This document shows positions 20,102-30,863 of a DNA stretch of 64,000 nucleotides, piece by piece (position 1 is the stretch's first letter; each line of letters opens with the position of its first letter). The stretch is from assembly GCA_009829735.1 (NCBI GenBank), contig CM020618.1, positions 30,356,894-30,420,893 of the forward strand. Direction: 5' to 3'. The DNA comes from Pyropia yezoensis (Eukaryota > Rhodophyta > Bangiophyceae > Bangiales > Bangiaceae). Below the pieces are notes generated by a model. The model was not told the origin of the DNA and did not search any database. It was given only the letters and a program-made list of their open reading frames with translations. The position numbers and the translations under genes were made by a program.

Positions 20102-21450
20102 CCTCCCCGGCGTGGTCTCTGGCGCCCCCGGTGCGCCGGCACTCGACATGCTCTGCGACGCGAGCGTCTCGTCCGTGTCGTCGGCTCCTGACTCTGACGG
20201 CGACGGCAGCGGCGGCTGCGGGAGTGGGGGTGGCGGCTCCCTCTCCCCCCAACCGACGCTCGAGGAGCTACTGACAGGTGGCACCCTCGGTGGTCCGAGT
20301 GGCGGGCTCAAGGGCGTGCCGCCGTGGCTGCGCGACGGGGTGGCGTGCATGGAGACGTCCCCGTTTGCCGACGACGACGCCACGGTGCTGCTCCCGTCCC
20401 CTGCGGAGGGGGCGATGGTGACGACAGAGGTGACGGCAGGGGGGGGCGCCGGCAGCGGCGCGGGGGGGAGCGCCGACCTACGCCCCGCCGCCGCCGCGCG
20501 AGGCGCCGACGCCGAGGCGGCCGGGTGGCCGCTGACGCCCCCCATGACGCCCGTTTTTTCCGGCCCCGCGTCCGAGGCGGCGGCGGCCAACGCGGCCGCG
20601 TGCTCGCTGTCCCCTTTGACGCCCGACTTTTCCGCCGGGTGGACGGCGCGGCCACGACCCGCGCCCCTTCTCCCCGATATTCGGCGCCCGCCACCTGCGG
20701 CGGCCGGCCAGGCCGGGCCGGGCCGGGGTGCCCCCACCTCCGCCCCCCCCCCCCCCCCCTGCCCTCCGTCAGCACCTCCCCCAACGCCCACAAGCTACCG
20801 GGGTATGGCGCACGCATTGGTGCCCGGGGCGGCTCCCCCCCCCCCCCCACATTTCCGGTGGCCACTGCTCGTCTCCCCCCTCCCCCCCCCCCCCTCCCCC
20901 CACCGCCACCGCCGCCGCCGCCGCCACCGCCGCCGTCGGCAGCGGTGCGAATGGCAGCGGTGCGGCGGCAGCTTGCCATCCTGGCGGGCACCGCCACCGA
21001 GACGGGCCGCCCGCGACGGGGCCGGCGGCGCCTCCACCCCAAGCCCCCCGACCGGATGACGCAGGACGTGGCGGTGCTCGAGGCGGTCGCCGGCTCGCTC
21101 GTGTCGATTGCGGGGGAGGCGGTGGCAGAGCGCCGGCGGCTGCTCGCAGAGCGGCAGTCGCTGGTGAGAGTGTTGAGGGACATGGGCGGGGCGCCACCCC
21201 CCGCGGGGGCACATCCGGCGTGGGCCGCCGGGGGGGGGGCGGCCGGTGCGGGCTGCCGGTGGGGCGCGGCGCGGGGGTGGCCGCCGGGGTTGGCCCACCC
21301 CATCGAGTTGGTGGCGCCCAGTGCATGCGTATGCGGCTGCGCTCAGCCCGCGTGCACCCACCTGGGACGCCGAGTGCACGCAAGTTGAGCACACCTCCTC
21401 AGCTGTTGTGAATGACAATATATGGTCACGCGTACGTCTCTTGTTGTTGC
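18870..21450 (+). repeat. Inverted segmental duplication, right arm
   Basis: Mirror of 9300-11750. The gene and about 0.9 kb of 5' flank are shared with the left arm; see that entry for the matching blocks. About 7 kb of unique DNA carrying the M13 gene separates the arms. Confidence 0.7.
19812..21388 (+). CDS. Coiled-coil protein of unknown function, paralogue B (frame changes at a 14-C run)
   Basis: Start ATG 19812, chosen because it aligns with paralogue A and follows the same pyrimidine-rich leader. The motifs shared with A occur in the same order: AAWLDALLMGGAGESDEWSV, PTLEELLTG, METSPFADDD, WPLTPPMTP, the proline block, then MAAVRRQLAILAGTATETGR and MTQDVAVLEAVAGSLVSIAG through ERRRLLAERQSLV. 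The first part reads in one frame to about 20834. The conserved C-terminal part reads in another frame from about 20849 to the TGA at 21386-21388. The switch coincides with 14 consecutive C at 20835-20848. The gene is either frame-shifted (a decaying copy) or the run length is wrong in the assembly. Without the shift the frame would stop at 21059 and lose the coiled coil. Confidence 0.5.
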
Positions 21451-22273
21451 CTTTGTCCTCTTTGGGGACGTCGATTCTTCCCAACGAAGGATGCGCCTGT
21501 CTAGCTGGGGCTCGGGAGTGCTAGCACGATGTATTGCCGTGGCAGCCGCCGCGATAGGAACAGGATTGATCATGGTGGGGCAGCGGCGGGGCGCATTGTT
21601 GGTATCTTGTGAGCAGCAGGCCAAGTGCGCACCATGCCCTCTGCTCGCCCCCCCCCCCTCCGGTACGCACAGCCTGCAGCGCCTGGCGTTCAACACCCCC
21701 TTGCCATCCGCCATCATCGGCGCAGACGGAGGAAGCCCACTGCCCCATCGATGCAGGGTGTATGTTCACCTGCCCGCTGTTTTCCCACCCCGCCCCGACC
21801 GCCTTTCCATCGTCGCAATGGCCGCACCACCGCTCGCCGTTACATGCTTTATAGCACTTTCCCGCTCCGCCGCCGCCGCCGCCTCCGCCACCACCACCTT
21901 GAGAGTATGTACTCCTGGACACGATGGTCCAGAGAGAGGGGCTGTGAAACGCATGACTAGCAGATATCCCCCAGCCAGTTGTTTGCTGCAGGGTTGTCAC
22001 GAGAAAAACGTATACGTTTAATTTTACTTAATATATAGATTAATCTATAGATTAATCTATCTGGGGCTCTGCGCTTGTAGATTAATGAAGACCAATTCAT
22101 ATATTTATACCACATACATTCCTGATTTCTGAGGCAATTGCGGCCACAATTGTTCGACTGAGACTGGCTGTTGTCTCACCTGAACCCTTCTCATCGCACA
22201 AAAGTCCCCCCTCGGAGCGCCAGCAGGCCAACACTGTCGGAGTCACGGGGTGGCTCCCAGTGACACAAGGAAC
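21451..22273. other. Intergenic; AT-rich patch
   Basis: No gene recognised. From 22010 to 22130 the DNA turns AT-rich, with GATTAATCTATA repeated and an inverted AGATTAATCTATAGATTAATCT palindrome-like block. It may be an edge of the hAT-derived insertion that follows, since AGATTAATC recurs at about 22770 on its other side. Confidence 0.4.
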
Positions 22274-22625
22274 TCATTCTTCCTCCAGCCCATCCATACT
22301 GCGCCCGCCCTCACCCGCACTATCGGTTGCACCACCACTCTCCCCATCGTCTGCAGCAACTGAACCAAAGAATTCGAAGTCGTCCTCGCTCATGTTGAAG
22401 CCGTCCAAGAGCTTGAGGTTCATGTGCACAAACATTAGCTTGGCCACCTTGTCATGGGTCAACCTGTTCCGGATGAGGGAGTGGATAGACTTCTGCGTTG
22501 AGAAGGATCTCTCCACAGCGCAGGATGACGGCACCATGCCCGCGAGCGCCTTCCCAATCTTGCGCAGGGCGGGCGTGGAGCCCCCAAAGAGAGACCACCA
22601 GCCCCACAGGTCCCATGGAGAGGCT
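22274..22625 (-). pseudogene. hAT transposase C-terminal relic
   Basis: Reads W-D-L-W-G-W-W, then TPALRKIGKALAGMVPSSCA, ERSFSTQKS and RNRLTHDKVAKLMFVHMNLK, followed by an acidic tail and a stop at 22274. This is the hAT-family C-terminal dimerisation region (P-S-S-x-x-x-E-R-x-F-S, then R-N-R-L, then M-N-x-x-L). Only this end is present. The reading frame continues upstream to about 22727 into AT-rich sequence without recognisable transposase, and no catalytic core is visible. The base composition is lower in GC than the host genes. It is a truncated insertion or an exapted fragment. Confidence 0.75.
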
Positions 22626-22799
22626 ACGAATTCAAATTGGTGGCTACTTCTATGTTTGGCTATATTTAGGTTTGAATTTGGTTGATCCTGGACCTGACTT
22701 ACTAATATATTTACTAACGGTGATTAAACGCAATAAAACGAAAAACAAAAAACGTATTGATTGAATCTAAAGATTAATCAAGTCAAAATCAAAAAACGT

Positions 22800-25700
22800 T
22801 AAGTTATTGCCAACCATGGTTGGCGAGCACGCCCATCTCCATTGCTGTCCACAATTACTGTACTGCATCGGCAGTGAGCGGGAAGGGAGTCTAGCTTTCG
22901 TAATTACCTCTCTCAGTGTCCATCAGTCGTGAGCCCCTGCTTCAAGTCGTCTACGGTTCGCAGCGCCTCCCACGAGCGCACCCCCTACCGGAAGCGTTCC
23001 CCGTGCGTCCCGCTTGGCGGCAGCAGAGCTCAAGGCGTGAGCGGTGGCCACCCAACCGCGCAGCCCAACTTGGCCCGCTGTTGAACAGCAGACACCCGGT
23101 GTGGCTAGCAGACCCAAGCGGGCCCGCTCCCAGTGGCGCGTGTGCAACACGAGCAAAGCAAAGCGAGAGAAACTCCCCCCCCAAAAGAAAAGGTAGGGCA
23201 GACCGCTCTAAGCGGAAGAACGCGGCGCCCGCCCGCCGTTGCCGGTGCGTCGTCAGTCTCGAGGGAGGAGGGGGGGGGGCACACACACTCAGACACACGC
23301 CCCACGCGCTTGGCAGCGGCGTGAGCCGCAAGGCCGGCTACCACCCCACCACGCCACCACCCACCCACCCCTCACCCCCCCCCCGGCCCCCCCCCCCCGG
23401 CACTCCACCCACCCACCCACCCCACCCCGCCATACCGAGCGGATCGCCAAGCCGTGGGGACACCGCCACCACCACCACCCCCACCCCCGCCCCACCCACC
23501 CTTGCGCGCGTGTGCCACATCTCGCCGTCCCCCCCCCTCGGCAAAGCCCCCCGCCACTGGCACCGCCGGCAGCCCCGCTGCTCTGCCCGCCTGCGGCCGT
23601 CGGGGGTGGTCGCGGCCAACACAGCGCGGCGCGTGCCGCCGTCGCTCTGGGTACCCACCCACGCCGCTCCCGCGAGCGCGACCGACAGACGCTGCGGCGA
23701 CGGGCAGCCCGCCGACGGCCCGCCGCGCGCGGTGCGGTGCGGCGCGGCGCGGCCACGCAGCCAGCCGCCCCTTGCCGCGCCGCGGTCCCGCCTTCCATGC
23801 GGGATCGTACCCTGCCGCGTGTTTCCCGGGCTGTACCACCCACGAGCCGCCGTGGCTCTGCCCCGCCGCCTCGGCCTGACGGTCCGTGTCCGGTCTGCAG
23901 GCAGAGCCCCCCCCCATCCGCCCTTGGCCAGCCCGCTGGTGGGGGTCGGGAGGGGGCGCCCCACGTCAGCCCCGCCCCCCCCTCCGCCCCCCTCGTCACT
24001 CGTGTGCGTACTCTATTTACTCTGCCCAGCACCCCGTCACCGCACCCCCCTCAGGGATCGGCACGTATCCGCGCGGGGCGGGGGAGACGGCGGCTCGCCG
24101 TCACCGAGACGGCGCGATGCGCCGCGCGTCCCCGCCGCCGCCGCCGCCGCTGCCGTCACCGCCCTGGCAGCCACCCCGGTCACTCGCGCGCGCAGAGGGG
24201 GGATTGTGTCGGAGGGGGGGGGGGGGGGGGGGGGGGGGTGGTCATGGCGGTTCCCCCCCCCCCCCCCCTCCCCCCCCACCGCCCCCCTACCGGGGTCTGG
24301 CTGTCCCCTCGCGCTCGCTGCCCCGGCCGCGAGCCGGGGGTTGCTGTCGGACAAGCGCGGGCGGTCTGCCAGTCTCTGTCCCCCTCTTCCACGCCTCAGT
24401 GACCTCCCTGCCCAGGCCCCTGCCCTCGAGGGGGGGGGGGTCTGGAGGAGGCCCCCTCCCGCCCCCCCCTTCCACTCCCCTCCGCCTCTTCCCCTCCGAG
24501 ACTCCAGCCTGTCTCCCTATGCACCCACCCTCCCCCTCACCCACCGTGGGTGACCGTGGGTGTGACTGTCCAATGGCCACCGTTCTCTTCCCCCCCCGTC
24601 CCCGCCGTCCGTCGGCCGCCAGGTGCGCACCTGGGTGGCTGCGACTGCGCCCGCCGCGGCTGCCGCGCCCGCCGCCCTCGCGCGTGGCCGAGCTGTCCCG
24701 CCCGCCCGCCCGCCCGCGCCGCCGCCGGTGCGTGCACGACCCGGCCGCTGGCGCTCCCCCGGGGGGCGGGCGGTGGACATGGACCCACCCCCCCCTCCCG
24801 CTCCCCCCTCCCGTCTACCCCCCACCCTTCCCCCCCCCCGCCAACGCCCTCCCCCCCGCGCGCCATCAGACGCGCACCTGCAGGGAGCCACAGCCCATCC
24901 CCCCACCCCCCACCCACGGGTGGGCAGAGTGGGGGGGGGGGGGTGGCCGCGCGACGGCAGCAGGCGTGGCAGCGTCGCGACACAAGGGCGAGGCTCGGGG
25001 GGACATGGGGGGGGGGGGGGGGGGGGGGGTGGCTGACGAGAAGCGGGGAGGGGGGGGAAGGTGCGTGTGGGTGGGTGGGTGGGTGGGTCGAGGTGAGAGG
25101 CGGCAGCGGGGGGGAGGGAGGCGGCGGCAGCCTGACGTCCCGACCCGCGGGGGATGCACGAGGTGCCCTCTGCGGTGGCGGCTTGCCCTAACAAGCCGCC
25201 GCCGCTGCTGCCGCCGCCCCCACCGCCGCCGCCGCCGCCGCTGCCGCCGCCGGTGGGCGCCGCCGGCAGCGTCGGTGGGTGCAATCCCTTTGGCTGGCGG
25301 CCGATCGTCACCGCGCTCTGCTCCCCCCACACCCCCGCCCACCCGTCCTCATGGGGCCGCCACCGATGATGGGGAAATGGCGGGCGGCGGCGGTGGCGGC
25401 GGCGGCGGCGGCACCTCTGTATCCCGCAACGTGGTGCTACGAGAAGGGGAGCGTGTCCGGGGCGGGGGGCGGTGGCCAGCCAGCCGTCCCCCGCCTGCCC
25501 CGCCGCCCGAGCGGCACGTGCCACACGGAGGGGGCGCCTCTCTCTTCCCCCCCTCCCCCCCCCCCCCCACCCGTCGCGGGCCTTTTCCCCTCATCGGCTG
25601 GCTCATTGGCGCACACAGGCGCGGCAGGCCACAGGGGGGACGGCAGCGGGTGTCGGCCGTGGGTGGTGTGGCAGAATGGGATGGGGGGGGGTCGTGGAGG

Positions 25701-26512
25701 GGGGGGGGGGGTGGAGATGGTGGGGTGACGGTTGCTTTTGGGGTGGTAGGTAGGATGCTTGCAACTCACCAACGGTGGTGACCGTTGGTCGGGGGGGGGG
25801 GGTTGGGGGGGGGGGGGGAGAGAGAGAGAGAGTTTGGCATGGACCGTGCGGCGTTGGCGCCGATGCAGAAGGGGGTCGGTGGGGGGGGGTGGGAAGGGGT
25901 GGGGGAGGCGGCGGCGATGGTGGGATGCCGCCTTGGGGGTGAGAGGGGCGGAGGCGGTGGGGGCGGGAGGGGCTGGCTGCCCCGCCCGCCGCCGCAGCGT
26001 GCCTGCCGGCTGACGGCTGATGCGTGGCGTGCAAGCGCAGAGAGTGGTGGTGGGGGGGCGGTGAGGGGGGGGGGGGGGTGAGCGGAGTGGGAAGGATCGA
26101 GGGCGCCCGTCGTACAAGAGCAACACCCGCCGCGTCTGAACGAGGAGGAAGAGCCGCTGGCAGCACCCGCCCGCCGCACTCGCTGGTGGTGGACGTACGC
26201 CACCTCGCACCGGCTCGTACTGGCTCGGGTCGCCCGGCCGCCGCCGACTCGCCGTCCGCTCCTCCTTCCCCGCCCGCTCGCCCGCCCGCCCGCCCGCCCG
26301 CCTGCCCGGTGGCGGTCCCCTCCCCGCGCAAACTGGATATCCCCACCACCCGCCGCCCCGCTCGCTGGCTTGGACCCGTCTCCTCCCACCCCCGGTCCCC
26401 CCCCACCACCCCCTTCCCCCTTCCTCATCTCCCGTTGCTGCTACTGCTGCTGGCCGCTGTGCTGCGGACCTCGTCCCCCTACCCTTCCATCCTGCCCCCG
26501 CCGCCCGCGGCC
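22800..26512. other. 3.7-kb low-complexity intergenic block
   Basis: Dominated by C-runs and G-runs (for example about 25 G at 24215-24238 and at 25005-25028), GA repeats (25821-25832) and CCG/CGG triplets. The open frames of 200-630 codons on both strands are composition artefacts with no domain. No RNA gene recognised. Confidence 0.5.
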
Positions 26513-27217
26513 ATGAGGTGTCGGCGGCTGGTCTGGTGGGCCGCCGCCAGCACCGCCGCAGCGGCGGCGGTGGTGGCGGTGGGGGCTGCCGCCGTCGGCG
26601 GCGCCGCCGCCCCACCGTCGGGGGTGGCAAGGATAGGGGAGGCGGCAGCGGCAGCGGCAGCGGTGGCAGTGGCGGAGGCGCCCGCGGTGGTCGGCGGCGG
26701 CGGTGGCGGCGGCGGCGGCGGCGGCACCCCTCCCGGCGGGGCGCGCCCCCCTGCGACGAGCCGGCAGGCGTCCGCCACCCAAATGGTGTGGGTGTCCCCC
26801 AAGGAGTGGTCCACCTTCCTCAGCGACGCTGCCCGCACGATGCACGCGTCGGGGGCGTCCCCGTGGGCCGTCCACGACGCCCTCCACACGCTGGTGGACA
26901 CCCCCGTGGCGGGGGCGGGCGGCTGGCGGGCGCTCCCGTCCACCTCCTCGTGGGCACGGATGGGCGCCGCCATTGGGCGGGTCATGGTCGGCCGGCCGCC
27001 GCGCGGCGCGCCGCGGCAGCCGACGGGGCGCTCCCACCGCTGCACTGCCGCCGCACGCGCGTGCGCGCGGTACTGGAACTTTTCGGGCTGCACCCGCCGG
27101 TCCGCCTGCTGCTGCCCGCCCTACTGCCAGGCCGTGTTTTCCAGCTTTGGCGCCATCCGTATTGCTGCGGGGCGGGCGACGGGCGTGCACGGGTGCTGCG
27201 TCGAGTCGTTTTGCTGA
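26513..27217 (+). CDS. Predicted secreted cysteine-rich protein
   Basis: A single exon of 234 residues, ATG at 26513. It begins with an Arg-Arg/Trp-Trp basic start and a ~28-residue Ala/Val hydrophobic segment, typical of an ER signal peptide with a possible A-x-A cleavage near residue 34. A Gly-rich linker follows (near 60-75), then a helical domain (SPKEWSTFLSDAARTMHAS to VHDALHTLVDTPVAG). The last 60 residues hold ten cysteines, including a CCC triplet and a terminal GCC-x3-FC. The Cys-rich end suggests an extracellular or cell-wall disulfide-bonded module. I do not recognise the family. Confidence 0.6.
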   Translation: MRCRRLVWWAAASTAAAAAVVAVGAAAVGGAAAPPSGVARIGEAAAAAAAVAVAEAPAVVGGGGGGGGGGGTPPGGARPPATSRQASATQMVWVSPKEWSTFLSDAARTMHASGASPWAVHDALHTLVDTPVAGAGGWRALPSTSSWARMGAAIGRVMVGRPPRGAPRQPTGRSHRCTAAARACARYWNFSGCTRRSACCCPPYCQAVFSSFGAIRIAAGRATGVHGCCVESFC

Positions 27218-27853
27218 GCAAGGAATGGATGGGGGGGTGCGGGGGGGGAGGGGGAGGAGCGGATAGGCGGGGGGGGGATGGATGGGAGGGGGAAGGGCTG
27301 TTGGTCGCCCCCCGGCTGCCGTGCGGCTGGGTGGCGAAAACTCTTAGAGGCGATGAGGATGGGTGGGGGGCGCGGGGAGGTGGGCCGAGGCCGTCCGTGG
27401 CCGCCACGGCAATGGCGTTGTCGCGGCTGGGCCGCCACACACGGCCGCCACGGCCGGCCGCGGCGGGGGGGGGGCGGCACGGTGTCGCGGCGCACGGGTG
27501 CGCCAGCCATGACATGACTTCAAGCGGGGAGGGCGGCGGCTGGGGGCCTGAAGGGCGAGGCACCCCCACCGCTGGCGGGTCAATGTTTTTTTTTCTCTGT
27601 TTATATTTTCTATTCTTATTCTTGATGCCGGCCACGCAGCCGGCTCACCGGCATAGGCCGTCCACTGCCACGTGGCATCGTCGGCGACCGCCCGGATCCG
27701 CCCGCGCCGTCCCAGAGTCTGTTGCGGGCGCGTCGCTCCGCTCCCTCAGTCGCTCCCTCCCCCTCCCTTCTCCTTTGCTCGCCCACCAACGACCAACGCC
27801 CCACCCCGTCGTCCACCTCCCTCTTCTCTTCCCACCCACCTCTTCCCCCTGTC
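27218..27853. other. Intergenic; no gene seen
   Basis: G-rich downstream of the Cys-rich gene, with a T-rich island (27583-27620). The last ~120 bp before the next ATG are pyrimidine-rich, resembling the 5' leaders of other genes here. Confidence 0.5.
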
Positions 27854-29213
27854 ATGGAAGCAGCGCCTGGCCGCCCGCCGTGGCACGGCGGCAGCGGCGG
27901 CGGTGGCCGTAGCGGTAGCGGCGACAGCGGCAGCAGCAGCGGCCGGCTGGTGGCCGGGGGCGCCGCCGCCGCCGCGGCGGCGCTTTACTTGTATGCCATT
28001 GGCGCGGCGGTAGCAGGTACGGGCTGGTGGGGGGTGGTGGGTGAACGGGCGGGCAGGCAGGCAGGCGAACTTGGGAGGGAGGGGGTGGGGTGTGCGCGCC
28101 AGGGAAACAGGGGGGTGGCAGGGGGGGGGGGGGGGGGGGGAGCGAGGCAGGGTGGAAACGGGTACTGGAGTGTGTGTGGCGTGCGCTGAGACGGTGGGCG
28201 TGACGTGGGAGGGAGGAGGTGAGGTGGGTGGGCGGGGATGGGCCGGCCCATCGCGGTGGCGTTATGGTCGTGGCGCGTGGCACGCGGGGTACTGACCGTT
28301 CCCCACTGGGCTTGGCAGCGCGCCGCGTCGGGTCGGCGAGTGGGGCTGGCTGGCGGCTCCTCCTGGCCGTGCTCTTGTCTGTTCTCTTTATTTTTTTTCT
28401 GACGCGGCGTGTTTGGCCACGCAGGGAGCCCGCGGGGCGCCTCGCCCCCACCGGCCGCGGCGGCCGCTGCGGTTGCCGCGCTGCTGCTGTCGCTGGTCGC
28501 CGTGGCGGCGGCGGTGGGTCGCCTGACGCCGCTATCTTCCGGCAAGGGTGGTGGTGGTGGTGCCACCGCCGCCGCCGGGGGGGAGCCACCGGCGGACGGG
28601 GTGGACGACGGGGGGGACCTGCACGTCGACCGGTGGTACGTTGGAGCACCTCGGGGAAGGCGGGGGCGGGTGGGGGGGGGGCGATGTGTGTCTGCCTGCG
28701 GGCGGTTGGGAGGGGCGTGGGCTGTGCGCGGCTGTGGTATGGTGCTGGAGAGCGATTGGGGACGATGGGGGTGGAGGTGGGCGGGTGGACGGGCGGGCTG
28801 CGGCGGACACCCCTCGGGGACCCCTTGCTCTGGGAGGGGTGGAGTTCGTGGTGGTGAGTGCCGGGGAGCTGCACCTACCGGGAAACTCACCAGCCGCTGC
28901 TGTCGCCAAAGCGGCCGCCATGTGGTACGGTTCCGCGTCCCCCCCACGTGCTCGCGCCTGCGCCTACGCCCTTCCCCACTGCCACTGCCGCTGCCGCCGC
29001 GCCTGGCGTGTGCTGTGCACGTCGAGCAGGGAGATGGCGGCGCTCCGCACCCGCCCCGGCTGGACGCCGCTCGCGACTCGCGCCGCGGCACTGAGCGGCC
29101 GTATCGACCGGCCGGCGCCGCCATTTGGGGGCGACGGGGGGGGAGTAGGCGCTTCTGGGGCGCCCCGTGGGGGGCGCGAGGGGACGGGGGCTGGGGGGCA
29201 CCGCCGCCGCTGA
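27854..29213 (+). CDS. Small two-TM membrane protein, unknown function (3 exons)
   Basis: Exons 27854-28016, 28425-28635 and 29030-29213 join in phases 1 and 2 to give 185 residues with a TGA stop. Donors are GTACGG and GTACGT, and acceptors GCAG/G and AGCAG/G. The protein has a Gly/Ser-rich N-terminus, TM1 of Ala-Leu-Tyr type (AAAAALYLYAIGAAVAG), TM2 (AAVAALLLSLVAVAAAVG), an acidic stretch ending DDGGDLHVDRW, then a basic tail with RTRPGWTPLATRAAALSGRI. The exact frame match across both junctions is the main support; no homologue is recognised. A minus-strand frame of 765 codons covering this region (30282-27985) is rejected as a shadow. Confidence 0.5.
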
Positions 29214-30004
29214 GCCACCGCGACGTGGGGAGCGGAGGGAGAAGGGAGGGTAGGAGAGGCGCATGGGGGAGGGAGCCCGGGCGGCGTAAGCGGGGGGGAA
29301 ACCGGACGACGGAAGAGGGGGGGGAACAGGGCGACGGAAGCGGGGGGGGAGGCGCGGGTGAGGACCACAGAGGACCAGTTGCAAAGAGGACCAGTGTTGT
29401 ACAAGTAGGGGCGCCAGACAGGGGGATGGCAGTCCCGCGCGCCACGCCCGACGCATCGCATCCCTGCCGAGGGGGTGCGCAGCGCGGACCCGCCAGAGCA
29501 GCGCCTACACACCAATGCGTCACCACCCACCGACCTACCCCCCTCCACCACCCCCACCCCACCCACCCCACCCGCAGCCCCACGCCGCCCAGGTGCCGAC
29601 CCGCCGCCGCGGGGGCGACCCCTGCAGCAGCCAACTGCGGCTGGCAACCCTCCCCCGCCACTGCCCCTCCCCACGGCCGGCACGCGCACGGCGCGCCTCC
29701 CGGCGCGCCCGCGCCACCCGCGCGCGCCACAGCAGACTTGCACCACCCACGGGAACGGGAGTGCAGGCGCCACGGGCGACCGCTACCGCCGCCACGGCGC
29801 CAACAGGGCTGCCGCCTCAGCGGCCTCGGGCGGCCACCCACTCGCCAACAACCGTCCGTCCGTGCCGCCGTCACCCCGCTCTTCTCCCTTTCGCGCTCTC
29901 CACCCCCTCTCCTGCTCCCCCCGCCCCCCCCCTCCTCCCAACTGCCACCATCATCCAGACTACCCCTTTCGATCAACCTCCCCTGCCCCCCGCCGGCAGC
30001 ACCC
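29214..30004. other. Intergenic; no gene seen
   Basis: Purine-rich on the plus strand to about 29350, then C-rich. Lies between the 3' ends of the two-TM gene and the convergent gene at 30005. Confidence 0.5.
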
Positions 30005-30863
30005 TCACACCACCAGCGCGTCGAGCTCGGCGTCGTCATCCAGGTCCGCGTCATCCCCCCCCCCATCCAAGTCCGCCACGCCCGCCATGACCGCCCCAAG
30101 ACCCTCCCAGACGGTGGCGGGCTCTTCCGACGGCGGGGCCGCGGCCTTGCGTGCAAACGCGGCGAGCGCCGCCTCTGAGATGCCCGACCGCCGGTAGATG
30201 GCACACAGGCGGGGGGGCTTGAAGCAGCGCGCGGCAAACATAAAGGGGGGGGGAACGTTGATGACCACCGAGTGGGGGTCATCCAGGTGGTGGGACAGGT
30301 CCGCGGGCATGCCTGTGGGGAGGGGTGGAGGAAGGGGGGGAGGGGTCAGAGCACAAAACAGCATGGATGGAATGGGTCAGCACACATCTAGCGGGCGAAG
30401 AGGATAAACGGCATCAACCAAAGGGCCAGACCAAGCAACCTACTGTGCCGGCCCTCAGCCCCCCAAACCAGAGAAGACCACAAGCAACAAGAGAAACGAA
30501 AAACGCACCCCGTGGTGTGCCCGGCGAGTAGGGCACTGGCTGGAAGAGGACACCCAGAAACTCCGCCTCTTCCGCCCCGCTGTTGGCCGCCACCTGGCGC
30601 ACAAAGGTGGGGTCACCCAGCTGCTCCACCAGCTTGGCGCGCGTCTCGTCGGCCAGCTCAAAGGTGCCGTCGTACGACGGCACCGCGCGGACGCCCATGG
30701 TCATCAGGCGCGCGGGGGCGTGAGTGGGGGTGGGGGTAGGGGTGGTGGCGGCCGCCGCCGAGGGGCGGGGGAAGGGGCGCCGCTGCCCCAGCCATGACGA
30801 GGTGGGCTGCAGCTGCCGCGACGCGCCCACGAGGGGAGGGGGGGGGGTAGTGAAGCACGCCAT
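30005..30863 (-). CDS. Hypothetical protein with plastid-type leader (2 exons)
   Basis: Exon 1 30863-30509 and exon 2 30312-30005, joined in phase 1, give 220 residues. The donor is GTGCGT and the acceptor CCCCACAG; the intron is 196 bp (30313-30508). The first ~60 residues are rich in Ser, Thr, Pro and Ala with few acidic residues, consistent with a chloroplast transit peptide. The mature part (VPSYDGTFELADETRAKLVE, then FVRQVAANSGAEEAEFLGVL) crosses the splice junction smoothly into MPADLSHHLDDPHSVVINVP. The C-terminus is acidic (GGGDDADLDDDAELDALVV). I do not recognise the family. Good codon bias and the clean junction make it a likely real gene. Confidence 0.65.

Noticed and set aside
22916..25781. 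Plus-strand open frames of 545 and 631 codons
   Set aside because: Pro/Arg/Gly composition dictated by C- and G-runs, frames open on both strands, and no motif.
27985..30282. 765-codon minus-strand open frame
   Set aside because: No domain and low-complexity composition. It overlaps the spliced two-TM gene and the terminal exon of the 30-kb gene in a different frame.
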